64,000 nt of DNA from Phytoactinopolyspora limicola (GCF_011320225.1 NZ_JAAOEN010000012.1:85716-149715), one strand, 5' to 3'. Positions 15,957 through 25,871 are shown, counted from the stretch's first letter. Made by a program: numbers and translations. The notes: a model not told the origin generated them from the sequence alone.

Positions 15957-17230
15957 CCGAAGAACCTCTTCACCTCGTCGATGCCGTCCACCAGCGCGTC
16001 GATCTCAGCGGTAGTGGTGTACAGGTAGAACGACGCTCGGGTGGTCGCAGGTATTCCATACCGGACACACACCGGGCGCGCGCAGTGGTGCCCCACCCGC
16101 ACGGCGATCCCGTGCTCGTCGAGTACCTGCCCGACGTCGTGGGGGTGGATACCGTCGACGGTGAAGGACACGGTGCCGCCGCGGTCTACCGGCTCGGCCG
16201 GCCCGATCACCGTGACGCCGTCGACGCCGGCCAACCGGTCCAGCGCGTAGGCGGTGAGGACCTGTTCATGTTCGTGGATGGCGCCGAGGCCGAGTCCGGT
16301 CAAGTAGTCCACCGCGGCACCAAGCCCCACGACCTGCGCGATCGGCGGGGTTCCCGCCTCGAACTTGTGCGGGATGGGCGCGAACGTCGACCCTTCCATC
16401 GCGACGGTCTCGATCATTTCCCCACCACCGAGGAACGGCGGCAGCGAGTTCAGCACCTCGCTGCGGCCCCACAAGACGCCGACCCCGGTGGGGGCACACA
16501 TCTTGTGGCCGGTGAACGCCAGCAGGTCGACACCATGCTCGGCCAACGCGGTCACGTCGACCGGCATGTGCGGCACCGCCTGCGCGGCATCGACCAGGAC
16601 CAGCGCGCCGACGTCGCGAGCCCGAGCGGCGATCCGCTCGACGGGGTTCACCGTCCCGAGAATGTTCGACTGATACACCATAGAAACGATCTTGGTGCGG
16701 GTGTTGATCAGCTCGTCGAGATCGGTGAGGTCGAGTCGCCCGTCGTCGGTGAGCCCGAACCAGCGCAGCGTGGCTCCGGTGCGCCGGGCGACCAGCTGCC
16801 ACGGCACGATGTTGGAGTGGTGCTCCATCTCGGTGATGACGATCTCATCCCCCGGACCGAGCCGGTAGCGTGGATCTTCCGCCAGCCCGCTCGCCAGCGT
16901 GTTCGCCACGAGGTTGAGCGCCTCGGAGGCGTTCTTGAGGAAGATGATCTCATCTCGGCTCGGCGCCGAGATCAACCCCGCGACCTTGTCGCGGGTGTCC
17001 TCGTAGGCCGCCGTAGCCTCCTCACCGAGCTGGTGCACCGCCCGGGCGACGTTCGCGTTGTGCCGCTCGTAATGCTCGGTGACGGCATCGATCACCGCCC
17101 GCGGCTTCTGCGAGGTGTTGGCCGAGTCCAGGTACACCAGCTGCCGGTCCCCAGCCAGGCGCCGCTCCAAGATCGGGAAGTCCTTGCGGATCCGATCCAC
17201 GTCCAGCGGACTGGCCATCCGGTGCGCCAC
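15953..17230 (-). CDS. sufS: SufS cysteine desulfurase
   Basis: PLP enzyme that takes sulfur from L-cysteine for cluster assembly. The PLP lysine lies in FTGHKMCAPTG and the catalytic Cys in GHHCARPVC. HHSNIVPWQ is the usual PLP-site stretch. The 425 aa length is normal. The GTG at 17230 has a GGGGAGG ribosome site at the right distance and was preferred to an ATG 12 bases inside. It lies between sufC and sufU. Confidence 0.96.
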   Translation of the reverse strand: MAHRMASPLDVDRIRKDFPILERRLAGDRQLVYLDSANTSQKPRAVIDAVTEHYERHNANVARAVHQLGEEATAAYEDTRDKVAGLISAPSRDEIIFLKNASEALNLVANTLASGLAEDPRYRLGPGDEIVITEMEHHSNIVPWQLVARRTGATLRWFGLTDDGRLDLTDLDELINTRTKIVSMVYQSNILGTVNPVERIAARARDVGALVLVDAAQAVPHMPVDVTALAEHGVDLLAFTGHKMCAPTGVGVLWGRSEVLNSLPPFLGGGEMIETVAMEGSTFAPIPHKFEAGTPPIAQVVGLGAAVDYLTGLGLGAIHEHEQVLTAYALDRLAGVDGVTVIGPAEPVDRGGTVSFTVDGIHPHDVGQVLDEHGIAVRVGHHCARPVCVRYGIPATTRASFYLYTTTAEIDALVDGIDEVKRFFG

Positions 17231-17257
17231 GACTACCTCCCCTAGGTGAGCTGGATA

Positions 17258-18016
17258 TCAGGCGCTGGCGCCGACGTAGTCCACGTACCCCTGCTCCTCG
17301 AGCTTGTCGGCCAGCTCCGGGCCGCCCTCCTCGGCGATCGTGCCGGCGACGAACACGTGCACGAAGTCCGGCTTGATGTAGCGCAGGATCCGGGTGTAGT
17401 GGGTGATCAGCAGCACACCTTTGTCGCCGCCGGCGGTGAACCGGTTGACGCCGTCGGACACGATCCGCAGCGCGTCGATGTCCAGCCCGGAGTCGGTTTC
17501 GTCGAGAATGGCGAAACTCGGCTTCAACAGCTCCAGCTGCAGGATCTCGTGCCGCTTCTTCTCACCACCGGAGAAGCCGGTGTTCAGGTCCCGCTCGGCG
17601 AAGTCTGAGTCGATCCGCAGCTCGTCCATCGCACCCTTGACGTCTTTCACCCAGGTGCGCAGCTTCGGCGCCTCACCGTCGATGGCGGTCTTCGCGGTGC
17701 GCAGGAAGTTGGACACCGACACACCCGGCACCTCGACCGGGTACTGCATGGCCAGGAACAGTCCGGCCCGCGCCCGCTCGTCGACGGACATCTCCAGCAC
17801 GTCTTCGTCGTCCAGCTTCACGGTGCCGGAGGTGACGGTGTACTTCGGGTGCCCGGCCAGCGCGTACGCCAAGGTGGACTTCCCGGATCCGTTCGGTCCC
17901 ATGATCGCGTGGATCTCGCCGGCGCGGACGGTGAGGTTGACGCCGTGCAGGATCTCCTTCGGACCGGTCTCGGTCTCGACCGAGACGTGCAGGTCGTGGA
18001 TCTCGAGAGTGCTCAT
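17258..18016 (-). CDS. sufC: SufC, ABC-type ATPase of the SUF complex
   Basis: ATPase of the SufBCD scaffold. Walker A is GPNGSGKST, the ABC signature is FSGGEKKRHE, and Walker B ends in AILDETDSGLD, the SufC form with Glu-Thr-Asp. The length of 252 aa is standard. It is placed between sufD and sufS. Confidence 0.97.
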   Translation of the reverse strand: MSTLEIHDLHVSVETETGPKEILHGVNLTVRAGEIHAIMGPNGSGKSTLAYALAGHPKYTVTSGTVKLDDEDVLEMSVDERARAGLFLAMQYPVEVPGVSVSNFLRTAKTAIDGEAPKLRTWVKDVKGAMDELRIDSDFAERDLNTGFSGGEKKRHEILQLELLKPSFAILDETDSGLDIDALRIVSDGVNRFTAGGDKGVLLITHYTRILRYIKPDFVHVFVAGTIAEEGGPELADKLEEQGYVDYVGASA

Positions 18017-18060
18017 CGGTAACTCGTGCCTCGTTTCGAAAATGATGTGGTGGTGGTCCG

Positions 18061-19275
18061 TCAGCTGGCCGACGAATCGGCGGCGAGCTCCTCGACAACG
18101 GCTAGTTCACGCTCGACCGTCGTCATCAGGCGTTCTTTGAGATCCGGCACGCCGATCCGGTTGATCAGCGACGCGAAGAACCCGCGAACGACGAGTTTGC
18201 GGGCCAGGTCCGCCGGGATCCCCCGAGCTTGCAGGTAGAACAGCTGCTCGTCGTCGAAGCGGCCGGTGGCGCTGGCGTGCCCGGCACCCTCGATGTCGCC
18301 GGTCTCGATCTCCAGGTTGGGCACCGAGTCGGCGCGGGCGCCATCGGTCAGCACCAGATTGCGGTTGAGCTCATACGTGTTGATGCCGACGGCTTCCTTG
18401 CGGATCAGCACGTCGCCGACCCACACCGCATGGGCCTTCTTGCCCTGCAATGCACCCTTGTACTCGACGTCGCTGGTGGCGTTGGGGGTGTTGTGATCGA
18501 CGACGAGCCGGTTCTCGACGTACTGACCGGCATCGACGTAGTACAACCCGAGCAGGGTGGCGTCGCCCCCGGGCCCGGCGTAGTTCACGGTGGTGCCGTT
18601 GCGCACGAGATCACCGCCGAAGGTGATCACCGCGTGCTTGACCGTGGCGTCGCGGCCAACGTGTACGTGGTGGTGAGACAGGTGGACGGCATCGTCGGCC
18701 CAGTCCTGCAACGCCACGAACGTCAACTCCGCGCCATCTTCGACGACGATCTCGACGTTCTCGACGAGGGCCGCCGAACCGTCGTACTCGACGACGACCA
18801 CCGACTTGCTGTGCCGGCCCGCGGTCACCACGAGATGACCAGCCGCGCCACGCTCCGCCGAGGTGCCGGTCAGTTTGATGATCGCCGGCTTCTCGATGAC
18901 GGTGTCGCGCGGGATGTCGACGGCGAACACCTTCTCCGCCGACCGCCATGCCCGTGCGCTGGGCCGATCGATCGGGACGTACGTCGACGTACCCTTCCGG
19001 GAGTCGTCGGCGCCCACCGTGGTGGCGGTGACCCGCGGGTCGACGTCGACGTCCACGGTGTAGTCACCGCCGTCCAGCGGCGCGTCGTCGTGCAGACCAC
19101 GTAGGCGACTCATCGGGGTGAACCGCCACGCCTCCTCCCGGCCACGCGGGACCGGGTGCGCGGCGACGTCGAACGACGCGAAACGGTCGAGCGCGCCCGG
19201 TGCGCTCTCGGTGCCGGCGCCGTGTGAGTGGGCGGTGAGGCCATGCTGGGCCGGCGTCTCGGTGGCGGTGCTCAT
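18061..19275 (-). CDS. sufD: SufD, scaffold subunit of the SUF complex
   Basis: Partner of SufB in the SufBCD complex. It shows the N-terminal EEAWRFTPMSRLRGL region and the C-terminal core with YKGALQGKKAHAVW, LETGDIEG-type stretch (LEIETGDIEGAGHASATG) and FDDEQLFYLQARGI. It is 404 aa, with the usual beta-helical core and no truncation seen. It lies 44 bp upstream of sufC. Confidence 0.95.
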   Translation of the reverse strand: MSTATETPAQHGLTAHSHGAGTESAPGALDRFASFDVAAHPVPRGREEAWRFTPMSRLRGLHDDAPLDGGDYTVDVDVDPRVTATTVGADDSRKGTSTYVPIDRPSARAWRSAEKVFAVDIPRDTVIEKPAIIKLTGTSAERGAAGHLVVTAGRHSKSVVVVEYDGSAALVENVEIVVEDGAELTFVALQDWADDAVHLSHHHVHVGRDATVKHAVITFGGDLVRNGTTVNYAGPGGDATLLGLYYVDAGQYVENRLVVDHNTPNATSDVEYKGALQGKKAHAVWVGDVLIRKEAVGINTYELNRNLVLTDGARADSVPNLEIETGDIEGAGHASATGRFDDEQLFYLQARGIPADLARKLVVRGFFASLINRIGVPDLKERLMTTVERELAVVEELAADSSAS

Positions 19276-19353
19276 CTGCTCCTCAGGTTCTACTCGTCAG
19301 CCAGGGCCGGATGGACCGGCCGGGCGGAATCTGCGGTGGGACTCGGAGGGCCG

Positions 19354-20766
19354 TCAGCCGACGGCGCCTTCCATCTGCAGCTCGATCAGCCGGTTGAGCT
19401 CGAGTGCGTACTCCATGGGCAGCTCGCGGGCGATCGGCTCGATGAAGCCCCGCACGATCATGGCCATCGCCTCGTCTTCGGGCACACCCCGGCTCATCAG
19501 GTAGAACAGCTGGTCCTCGCTGACCTTCGAGACGGTGGCCTCGTGCCCCATCGAGACGTCGTCGTTGCGGATGTCGACGTAGGGATACGTGTCCGACCGG
19601 GACACGGTGTCGACCAGCAGCGCGTCACACAGCACCGTGCTGGCGCTGGAGGTGGCGCGCGGCATGACCTGGACCAGCCCCCGGTACGACGTGCGCCCGC
19701 CGCCCCGCGCCACCGACTTGGAGACGATGGAGCTGGAGGTGTGCGGCGCCAGGTGCACCATCTTGGCGCCGGAGTCTTGATGCTGGCCCTCGCCGGCGAA
19801 CGCCAGCGACAACGTCTCACCCTTGGCGTGCTCCCCCATCAGGTAGATGGCCGGGTACTTCATGGTGATCTTGGAGCCGATGTTGCCATCGACCCACTCC
19901 ATGGTGGCGCCCTCGGCGGCGGTGGCCCGCTTGGTCACGAGGTTGTACACGTTGTTGGACCAGTTCTGGATGGTGGTGTAGCGAGCCCGGGCGCCCTTCT
20001 TGACGACGATCTCGACGACGGCGCTGTGCAGCGAGTCCGACGAGTAGATCGGCGCGGTACAGCCCTCGACGTAGTGCACGTAGGCGTCTTCGTCGACGAT
20101 GATCAGCGTGCGCTCGAACTGGCCCATGTTCTCGGTGTTGATCCGGAAGTAGGCCTGGAGCGGGATCTCCACGTGCACACCTTTCGGCACGTAGATGAAG
20201 CTCCCGCCGGACCAGACGGCCGTGTTCAGCGCCGAGAACTTGTTGTCGCCGGCCGGGATGACCGAGGCGAAGTACTCCTTGAACAGCTCCGGGTGCTCGC
20301 GCAGCGCGGTGTCGGTGTCGAGGAAGATGACACCCTGCTTCTCCAGGTCTTCCTGGATCTGGTGGTACACGACCTCGGACTCGTACTGCGCCGCCACACC
20401 GGACACCAGACGCTGCTTTTCCGCCTCCGGGATGCCGAGCTTGTCGTAGGTGTTCTTGATGTCGGCCGGGAGATCCTCCCACGACTCGGCCTGCTTCTCC
20501 GTCGACCGGACGAAGTACTTGATGTTGTCGAAGTCGATGGTGGAGAGATCGGCACCCCAGGTGGGCATCGGCTTCTTCTCGAACAGCCGCAGCGCCTTGA
20601 GCCGGATATCCAGCATCCACTGTGGTTCGTTCTTCAGAGCGGAAATCTCCCGGACGACGTCCTCACTCAGACCGCGCTTCGCGATCGCTCCGGCGGCGTC
20701 CGAGTCGGCCCAGCCGTACTCATACCGGCCGAGGCCCTCCAGCTCTGGGTGAGCGGTGGTGGTCAT
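19354..20766 (-). CDS. sufB: SufB, scaffold subunit of the SUF complex
   Basis: Main scaffold on which the cluster is built. Characteristic segments include [36 protein letters not shown] and [10 protein letters not shown]. The family Cys in [12 protein letters not shown] and the C-terminal [12 protein letters not shown] are also present. The length is 470 aa. The ATG at 20766 lies one base after the sufR stop, with AGAGGAT upstream. An open frame extends further upstream but only through sufR in another frame. Confidence 0.96.
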   Translation of the reverse strand: MTTTAHPELEGLGRYEYGWADSDAAGAIAKRGLSEDVVREISALKNEPQWMLDIRLKALRLFEKKPMPTWGADLSTIDFDNIKYFVRSTEKQAESWEDLPADIKNTYDKLGIPEAEKQRLVSGVAAQYESEVVYHQIQEDLEKQGVIFLDTDTALREHPELFKEYFASVIPAGDNKFSALNTAVWSGGSFIYVPKGVHVEIPLQAYFRINTENMGQFERTLIIVDEDAYVHYVEGCTAPIYSSDSLHSAVVEIVVKKGARARYTTIQNWSNNVYNLVTKRATAAEGATMEWVDGNIGSKITMKYPAIYLMGEHAKGETLSLAFAGEGQHQDSGAKMVHLAPHTSSSIVSKSVARGGGRTSYRGLVQVMPRATSSASTVLCDALLVDTVSRSDTYPYVDIRNDDVSMGHEATVSKVSEDQLFYLMSRGVPEDEAMAMIVRGFIEPIARELPMEYALELNRLIELQMEGAVG

Positions 20767-20767
20767 A

Positions 20768-21559
20768 TCAAGAGATCCTCTCCGCAGGGTCTTCCGTATG
20801 CTGCCCCGTGACTTCGATGCCGCGAGGTACGTGCGTGGTGCAGACGCCGTCGCCGTGAGCGATCGTGGCGATGCGCTGAACATGGGTATTGAGCAGCCGG
20901 GCGAAGACCTCGGTTTCGGCCTCACACAGCTGCGGGAACTGCTCGGCGACGTGTGCCACCGGGCAGTGGTGCTGGCATAGCTGCTCACCGTCGGTGACCG
21001 GCGACTCCGCGGCGGACGCCGCGTATCCGTCGGCACTGAGCGCCGCGGCCAGCACGGCGGTGCGCTCCTCCGGCCGGGCAGCGTCGATCAGCGGACGATA
21101 CCGGGACTCCAGATCGGCCACCCGATGCCGGGCGAACTCGGCGACCAGCCCTTCACCTCCGGTGTCGGCCAGAAAACGCAGGGCGTGAACCGCGAGGTCG
21201 TCATACGCCTGCTCGAATTCGTCCCGGCCAGCGTCGGTCAGCACGAACACCTTGGCCGGCCGGCCCCGTCCACGCTGCCCATAGACACGTTCCTGCCGGC
21301 CCTCGATCATGCCGTCAGCCAGCAGAGCGTCCAGGTGCCGGCGCACCGCGGCCGGAGTGAGCCCGAGCTGCTCCCCCAGGGCCACGGCCGTCGATGGGCC
21401 GTTCTCGAGAATGGCCCGCGCTACCCGTTCCCGGGTACGTTCGTGCGACTCCGCGGCCACGGGGCTAGGCTCCGCGGTCGCTAACGCCGTACGAATGTTT
21501 TTCACAACACCATCGTGCTCTTTTTCCGAGCCCGACACAAATCTGTCGGCCTTCCCCAT
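20768..21559 (-). CDS. sufR: SufR, iron-sulfur-sensing repressor of the suf operon
   Basis: DeoR/ArsR-like winged-helix regulator. The DNA-binding part is [23 protein letters not shown] near residue 70, described by position because of its length. The cluster-binding cysteines sit at about residues 195, 199, 212 and 240, the 195-199 pair in CQHHC. It starts the operon and is read with sufB after a single-base gap. In known actinobacteria SufR represses the suf operon when it carries its cluster. The ATG at 21559 is tentative; a GTG about 50 bases downstream is possible. Confidence 0.92.
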   Translation of the reverse strand: MGKADRFVSGSEKEHDGVVKNIRTALATAEPSPVAAESHERTRERVARAILENGPSTAVALGEQLGLTPAAVRRHLDALLADGMIEGRQERVYGQRGRGRPAKVFVLTDAGRDEFEQAYDDLAVHALRFLADTGGEGLVAEFARHRVADLESRYRPLIDAARPEERTAVLAAALSADGYAASAAESPVTDGEQLCQHHCPVAHVAEQFPQLCEAETEVFARLLNTHVQRIATIAHGDGVCTTHVPRGIEVTGQHTEDPAERIS

Positions 21560-21659
21560 CCAGTGGCGTCAGTCACGCAGGCCAGCCTCACTTAACTTAT
21601 CCACGAATAGCGACCGACCGCCCCCATGCGCACCGGCCGGGTTGAGCGCCCACCCTCCC

Positions 21660-21735
21660 CTGTTGTGCACCTGATCTCCGTTTTGACACCTGATCGCTTT
21701 CACCGGGGTGATCAGGTGCGGGCGACGACGCGTTG
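21660..21735. repeat. Intergenic repeat, copy B
   Basis: Close copy of 13360-13435, beginning near TGTGCACCTGATCTCCG and ending near GCGGGCGACGACG. Differences are few and scattered. Further GATCAGATGC-like decamers follow to about 21842, as at the first locus. Confidence 0.8.
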
Positions 21736-21865
21736 TGGCAGGTGGCGGCACCGAGGTGTACATCTGATCGCGTCCCGAGATGTGGACGCGCAATGATCAG
21801 ATGCAGTATCGGCGCCTGCCAGTGCGTTGGCACATCTGATCGTCGACATCCCGGTGTCGATCTGT

Positions 21866-21933
21866 ACCGTTCCCCGACGTTACGACGTCGACTCGCACCG
21901 TTCCGCACCGTTCCCCGACGTTACGACGTCGAC
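21866..21933. repeat. 27-bp direct repeat, two copies 41 bp apart
   Basis: Identical 27-base units lie at 21866-21892 and 21907-21933. Each contains GACGTTACGACGTCGAC. Shorter pieces of the unit (TGTACCGTTCC) flank both copies, giving a degenerate tandem array. Confidence 0.8.
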
Positions 21934-21986
21934 CTGTACCGTTCCGCCGTCGTTCCGCGTCGAACTTGGCCGAGCGTCCGTTGTAT

Positions 21987-22110
21987 GGCGCGACGCTGGC
22001 GCACTACCAGTGCACGTCGTGCGTTAGCGTCGCGCTTTCGCCGCCGTATGTCCGTTTCGGCGCAACGCTGGCGTACAACGACAGCTCATCGTGCGCCAGC
22101 GTTGCCCGAC
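21987..22110. repeat. Two related imperfect hairpins in tandem
   Basis: The first pairs about 21987-22004 with 22019-22036. The second pairs about 22059-22076 with 22091-22108. All four arms are variants of one sequence containing ACGCTGGCG or its complement. This indicates duplication of a hairpin unit. Confidence 0.65.
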
Positions 22111-22239
22111 ACGCCGACCGCACGGGTGCTTCACCCCGTATTCGGACCGCTAGACCCCGGGATGCCGGGCTAAATCGCCGAATCCGCGCGACCCTCGCGA
22201 ATGTAGTCCCGGTGTAGCACCACCTGAAACACTGCCCAC

Positions 22240-22938
22240 ATGGAGAGCATTGTCGCCCTAGTTATCGTCGGGAGCTTGGTGATCGGACTGGCGATCTTTG
22301 CCATTCACCATCACAACGAAACAAAACGGCGAGAGGCTCTGCAGAACGCCGCCAACGCCCACGGCTGGCAATGGACCGATCGGGACGACTCCTACGCCTC
22401 GAGATGGGACGGTCCGCCATTCCGCGGCCATAAGCGCCGGGCTCGGGCCCGCAACGTGCTGACCGGCACCCACGACGGGCGGGACTTCGTCGCCTTCGAG
22501 TACTCGTACACCACAACCACCAGCACTGGGCAGACCACCAGCACCACCACCCATTACTACTCCACCTGGGTCATCTATCTGCCGGCCTCGGTGCCGTCCA
22601 TCTCGCTGGGTGCGGAGGGAATCCTCGGCGGCCGGGTGGCGAAGGCCTTCGGCTTCAATCGCCTGGACATCGGCGACCCAGACTTCGACGGCCGGTTCAA
22701 GGTGACCTGCGACGTACCGGAGTTCGGCCGCCGCATCCTCAATCCAGCCTTGGTGGACCTGATGATGCGGGGCGAGGTGTGGGCGTGGCGGTTCGACGGC
22801 GACGTCATGATTTCCTACCGCAAGGGCCGCCTCGACCCCACCGACGTCATCCCCCGCCTCGACGCGATGAGCCGCGTCCTCGAACACGTACCGCACGAAC
22901 TCTGGGACCAGTACGGCCGACCCGCCACCCAGCTTTGA
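22240..22938 (+). CDS. Membrane-anchored hypothetical protein (DUF3137-like)
   Basis: No function is recognised. The 232 aa product starts with one hydrophobic segment (about residues 3-22) followed by a basic stretch, so the rest is probably cytoplasmic. A Thr/Ser-rich patch lies near residues 88-108. The soluble part resembles DUF3137-type proteins of actinobacteria by general pattern, not by a firm motif. It is followed after 43 bp by an ABC exporter on the same strand. Confidence 0.7.
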   Translation: MESIVALVIVGSLVIGLAIFAIHHHNETKRREALQNAANAHGWQWTDRDDSYASRWDGPPFRGHKRRARARNVLTGTHDGRDFVAFEYSYTTTTSTGQTTSTTTHYYSTWVIYLPASVPSISLGAEGILGGRVAKAFGFNRLDIGDPDFDGRFKVTCDVPEFGRRILNPALVDLMMRGEVWAWRFDGDVMISYRKGRLDPTDVIPRLDAMSRVLEHVPHELWDQYGRPATQL

Positions 22939-22981
22939 CCCGCACTGCCGCCGCTCGTGCTCACATGTCAGACTCACTGGC

Positions 22982-23911
22982 GTGAGCTCCTCCCCCGCCG
23001 TCGAGATCCACGACCTGGTCAAACGTTACGGGCCGGCCACCGCCGTCGACGGGCTCACCCTCACCATCACCGCGGGCGCCATCACCTCGGTACTCGGGCC
23101 GAACGGCGCCGGCAAAACCACCGCGGTGGAGTGCTGCGAGGGCCTGCGTATCCCCGACGCCGGCACGGTGCGGGTGCTCGGGTTGGATCCCCGGCGCGAC
23201 GGCGGCCGGCTGCGGCCCCGCATCGGCGTCATGCTCCAGGAGGGCGCCGGGCTCTACCCCGGCGCCCGGCCCGTCGAGCTGATCGCCCACCTGGCTCAGC
23301 TGCACGCGCACCCGCTCGACCCCGACGTCCTAGCCGACCGGCTCGATTTGCACGAAACCGGCCGGACCCCGATCCGGCGGCTGTCCGGTGGCCAACGCCA
23401 GCGGGTCGCGCTCGCCGCCGCGCTGGTTGGCCGCCCGGAGCTGGTGTTCCTCGACGAACCCACCGCGGGGGTCGATCCACACATGCGCCGTTCGATCTGG
23501 GCACTCCTGGAGGAGCTACGCGCCGACGGTGTCACGATCGTGCTCACCACCCACCTGATCGACGAGGCCGAACGGCTGTCCGATCAGGTGGCGATCGTCG
23601 ACGACGGGCGGCTGGTCGCCGCGGGCAGCCCGACGGAGCTCACCGCGGGGCAGGATTCCACCGTCCAGTTCACTGGTCCACCCCGGATGGATCTCACCGG
23701 TCTGCGCACGGCGTTGCCCTCCGACGCCCGGGTGGAAGAGACCGCACCTGGCCGCTACCGCGTCACAGCTACCGTCGATCCACAGCTGCTGGCCACCATC
23801 ACCTCGTGGTGCGCCACCTACGACGTCATGCCGGACGGGCTGACCGTGGGCCGTGGTTCACTCGAAGACGTCTTCATCGACGTCACCGGGCGGAAGCCGG
23901 TCACGTCATGA
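22982..23911 (+). CDS. ABC-2 type exporter ATPase
   Basis: ATP-binding subunit of a DrrA/CcmA-like exporter. Walker A is GPNGAGKTT, the signature is LSGGQRQRVALAAAL and Walker B is LVFLDEPTAGVDP; the H-loop is LTTHLIDEAE. The C-terminal 90 residues are the accessory region usual for this group. It is 309 aa with a GTG start. Its stop overlaps the permease start (ATGA). In actinobacterial chromosomes a pair like this is commonly found between suf and ctaA. Confidence 0.92.
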   Translation: MSSSPAVEIHDLVKRYGPATAVDGLTLTITAGAITSVLGPNGAGKTTAVECCEGLRIPDAGTVRVLGLDPRRDGGRLRPRIGVMLQEGAGLYPGARPVELIAHLAQLHAHPLDPDVLADRLDLHETGRTPIRRLSGGQRQRVALAAALVGRPELVFLDEPTAGVDPHMRRSIWALLEELRADGVTIVLTTHLIDEAERLSDQVAIVDDGRLVAAGSPTELTAGQDSTVQFTGPPRMDLTGLRTALPSDARVEETAPGRYRVTATVDPQLLATITSWCATYDVMPDGLTVGRGSLEDVFIDVTGRKPVTS

Positions 23912-24729
23912 CCCGCGATCAGCCCCCCGCTTCGTCCCCGACCGGCGACCAGTCCTCCGCTTCGTCTCCGACCGGCTACCGTCCCGCGCCGGGCGCCGCC
24001 CCGCTGCCACACATGCTGGTCGCACAGGTGGCCTTCGAGGTCCGGCTGCTCCTGCGCAATGGTGAGCAGTTGCTGCTGACCGCCATCATCCCGGTGGTGT
24101 TGCTGGCCCTGTTCGCCGGCATCGACGTCTTCGACACCGGTGGTTATGAGCGCATCGACTTCCTCGTGCCCGGGATCCTTGCCCTGGCGGTGATGTCCAC
24201 GGCCTTCACCTCACTGGCCATCGCTACCGGATACGAACGCCGCTACGGAGTGCTGCGCCGGTTGGCCGTGTCGCCACTGCCCCGCTGGGCGCTCTTGCTG
24301 GCCAAGGCGTTGACCGTGCTGGCTGTCGAGATGGTGCAGGTGGTGCTGGTCGGCGGGTTGGGGGTGGCGCTGGGGTGGCGGCCCAGTGGGTCGGCGGTGG
24401 CGGCCGTCGTGATCATCATCGCCGGCACCTTCGCTTTCGCCGCCCTCGGCCTGCTGATGGCGGGCACGCTGCGCGCGGAGGTCACACTGGCTGCGGCCAA
24501 CCTCGTCTACCTCCTGCTCCTGGTCTTGGGTGGCATCGTCATCCCACTCGACCAGTTCCCCGACACTCTGCAGCCGGTGCTGGCGGCTACCCCGGCCGGT
24601 GCACTCGCCGATGGTCTACGTACCGTCCTCGCCGACGGCGCCGCCTTGCCGTGGGACCGGGTGGGCGTCCTGGCCGCCTGGGCCGTCGCGGGTTTCGCCG
24701 CAGCCGCCCGCTGGTTCCGCTGGGACTAA
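23908..24729 (+). CDS. ABC-2 type exporter permease
   Basis: Membrane subunit of the exporter encoded with the preceding ATPase. After a hydrophilic N-terminus of about 30 residues with a duplicated Ser-Pro-Thr-Gly-Asp pattern, six hydrophobic segments follow. PGILALAVMSTAFTSLAIATG-like residues around position 85 mark the ABC2_membrane domain. The ATG at 23908 overlaps the ATPase stop. The substrate is not known. The gene ends exactly at a 60-bp palindrome. Length is 273 aa. Confidence 0.9.
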   Translation: MTRDQPPASSPTGDQSSASSPTGYRPAPGAAPLPHMLVAQVAFEVRLLLRNGEQLLLTAIIPVVLLALFAGIDVFDTGGYERIDFLVPGILALAVMSTAFTSLAIATGYERRYGVLRRLAVSPLPRWALLLAKALTVLAVEMVQVVLVGGLGVALGWRPSGSAVAAVVIIIAGTFAFAALGLLMAGTLRAEVTLAAANLVYLLLLVLGGIVIPLDQFPDTLQPVLAATPAGALADGLRTVLADGAALPWDRVGVLAAWAVAGFAAAARWFRWD

Positions 24730-24789
24730 CCCGATGATCATTGGCACTTGACTACCGGATCCGGTAGTCAAGTGCCAATGATCATCGGG
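24730..24789. terminator. Perfect 60-bp palindrome (class 1)
   Basis: Arms 24730-24759 and 24760-24789 are exact reverse complements with no spacer; the centre is CCGGATCCGG. It starts one base after the exporter permease stop codon. RNA would form a 30-bp stem, so it may terminate or protect the transcript. A closely related palindrome lies at 52724-52773. Confidence 0.88.
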
Positions 24790-24809
24790 GTGGGACGTAC
24801 CATGACACG

Positions 24810-25781
24810 GTGACGACGACGCAGAACCGGTCGGCGCCGCCATCCAGCCGTGCTCGCGGCTTTGGCCGGCTGCCGCTCGTGTCCGAACCCACACTGCGCA
24901 AGCTGGCCTACGCCTCGCTGATCACCCAGGCTGGCATCATCGTCACCGGCGGCGCGGTACGCCTCACCGACTCCGGCCTTGGCTGCCCGGAGTGGCCGCG
25001 GTGCACCGACGAATCGTGGACCGCCACCCAGGAAATGGGGATCCACGGGGTCGTCGAATTCGGCAACCGACTGCTCACATTCGTCCTCGGCTTCGTCGCC
25101 CTCGCCATGCTCCTGGCCGTGGTCCGCACGCTCTCCTCCGGCCGGCCCCGGCGCGACCTGCTCGTCCCGTCGATCTTCCTGCTCTGCGTCATCCCCGCCC
25201 AAGCCGTCATCGGCGGGATCACCGTCTGGACCGGCCTCAACCCATGGGTGGTGATGTTCCACTTCCTGGTCTCGGCAGTGCTCGTGGGTGTCGCCACCGT
25301 GCTGGTCCGGCGGGCGCAACGGCCCGCGCTGTACGTGCCGGAGCGGATCGGGATTCCCTGGCTGGAGCGGCTAGCGCTCATCACACTCGGGGCAACGGCC
25401 GTAGCCGTCTACATGGGCACTATCGTCACCGCCAGCGGCCCACACGCGGGTGACCCCGACGCCCCACGCACCGGATTCGACCTCGGCCTCGTCACCGGCT
25501 TCCACGCCCATGCCGCGGCGATCGTCCTTGGTCTGGCCATCGGACTGTACGCGGCGGCCCGCGTCGCCGGAGCGCCGGGCCGAACCGCCCGAGCAGCAGC
25601 CGTGCTGCTGGCCGTGCTCTTCGCGCAGGGACTCATCGGCGCCGTGCAGTACCGGCTCGAACTCCCTGAACTGCTGGTCGGCCTGCACCTCGCCGGCGCC
25701 GCCGCGATGGTGTTCGCCGCCGTCGACGTCTGGTACTCGACCCGCTGGCGGCCAGCCAACGCCTCACACTCCCCGGCCTGA
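24810..25781 (+). CDS. ctaA: Heme A synthase (CtaA)
   Basis: Membrane enzyme that oxidises a methyl group of heme O to make heme A for cytochrome oxidase. Family landmarks are GGAVRLTDSGLGCPEWPRC, the VVEFGNRLLT motif with the conserved Glu-x-x-x-Arg, and His residues in MFHFLVS, FHAHAA and GLHLAGA. About eight membrane segments are visible. The GTG start at 24810 gives 323 aa. CtaB, the preceding enzyme of the pathway, is encoded at 31061-32002. Confidence 0.93.
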   Translation: MTTTQNRSAPPSSRARGFGRLPLVSEPTLRKLAYASLITQAGIIVTGGAVRLTDSGLGCPEWPRCTDESWTATQEMGIHGVVEFGNRLLTFVLGFVALAMLLAVVRTLSSGRPRRDLLVPSIFLLCVIPAQAVIGGITVWTGLNPWVVMFHFLVSAVLVGVATVLVRRAQRPALYVPERIGIPWLERLALITLGATAVAVYMGTIVTASGPHAGDPDAPRTGFDLGLVTGFHAHAAAIVLGLAIGLYAAARVAGAPGRTARAAAVLLAVLFAQGLIGAVQYRLELPELLVGLHLAGAAAMVFAAVDVWYSTRWRPANASHSPA

Positions 25782-25871
25782 CAGTTTCAGGCCAGCGCGC
25801 CTGGGTAGTAGGTGATCACAGGTTCCGTCGCCGGCGGAACGTGTGACATCCGACAGGACGGAGGCATCGAC

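Larger units (their letters stand above)
21560..22239. other. Repeat-rich non-coding region upstream of sufR
   Basis: No gene was recognised in these 680 bases. The first part must hold the suf operon promoter on the minus strand; I could not place its boxes. The rest holds a dispersed repeat (21660-21735), a 27-bp direct repeat (21866-21933) and two related hairpins (21987-22110). Small open frames here have repeat-derived, compositionally odd products. Confidence 0.7.

Noticed and set aside
20767..21036. An N-terminal extension of SufB by about 90 residues
   Set aside because: The extra part is antisense-like Arg/Ser-rich sequence that overlaps sufR in another frame; the ATG at 20766 gives the normal SufB start and length.
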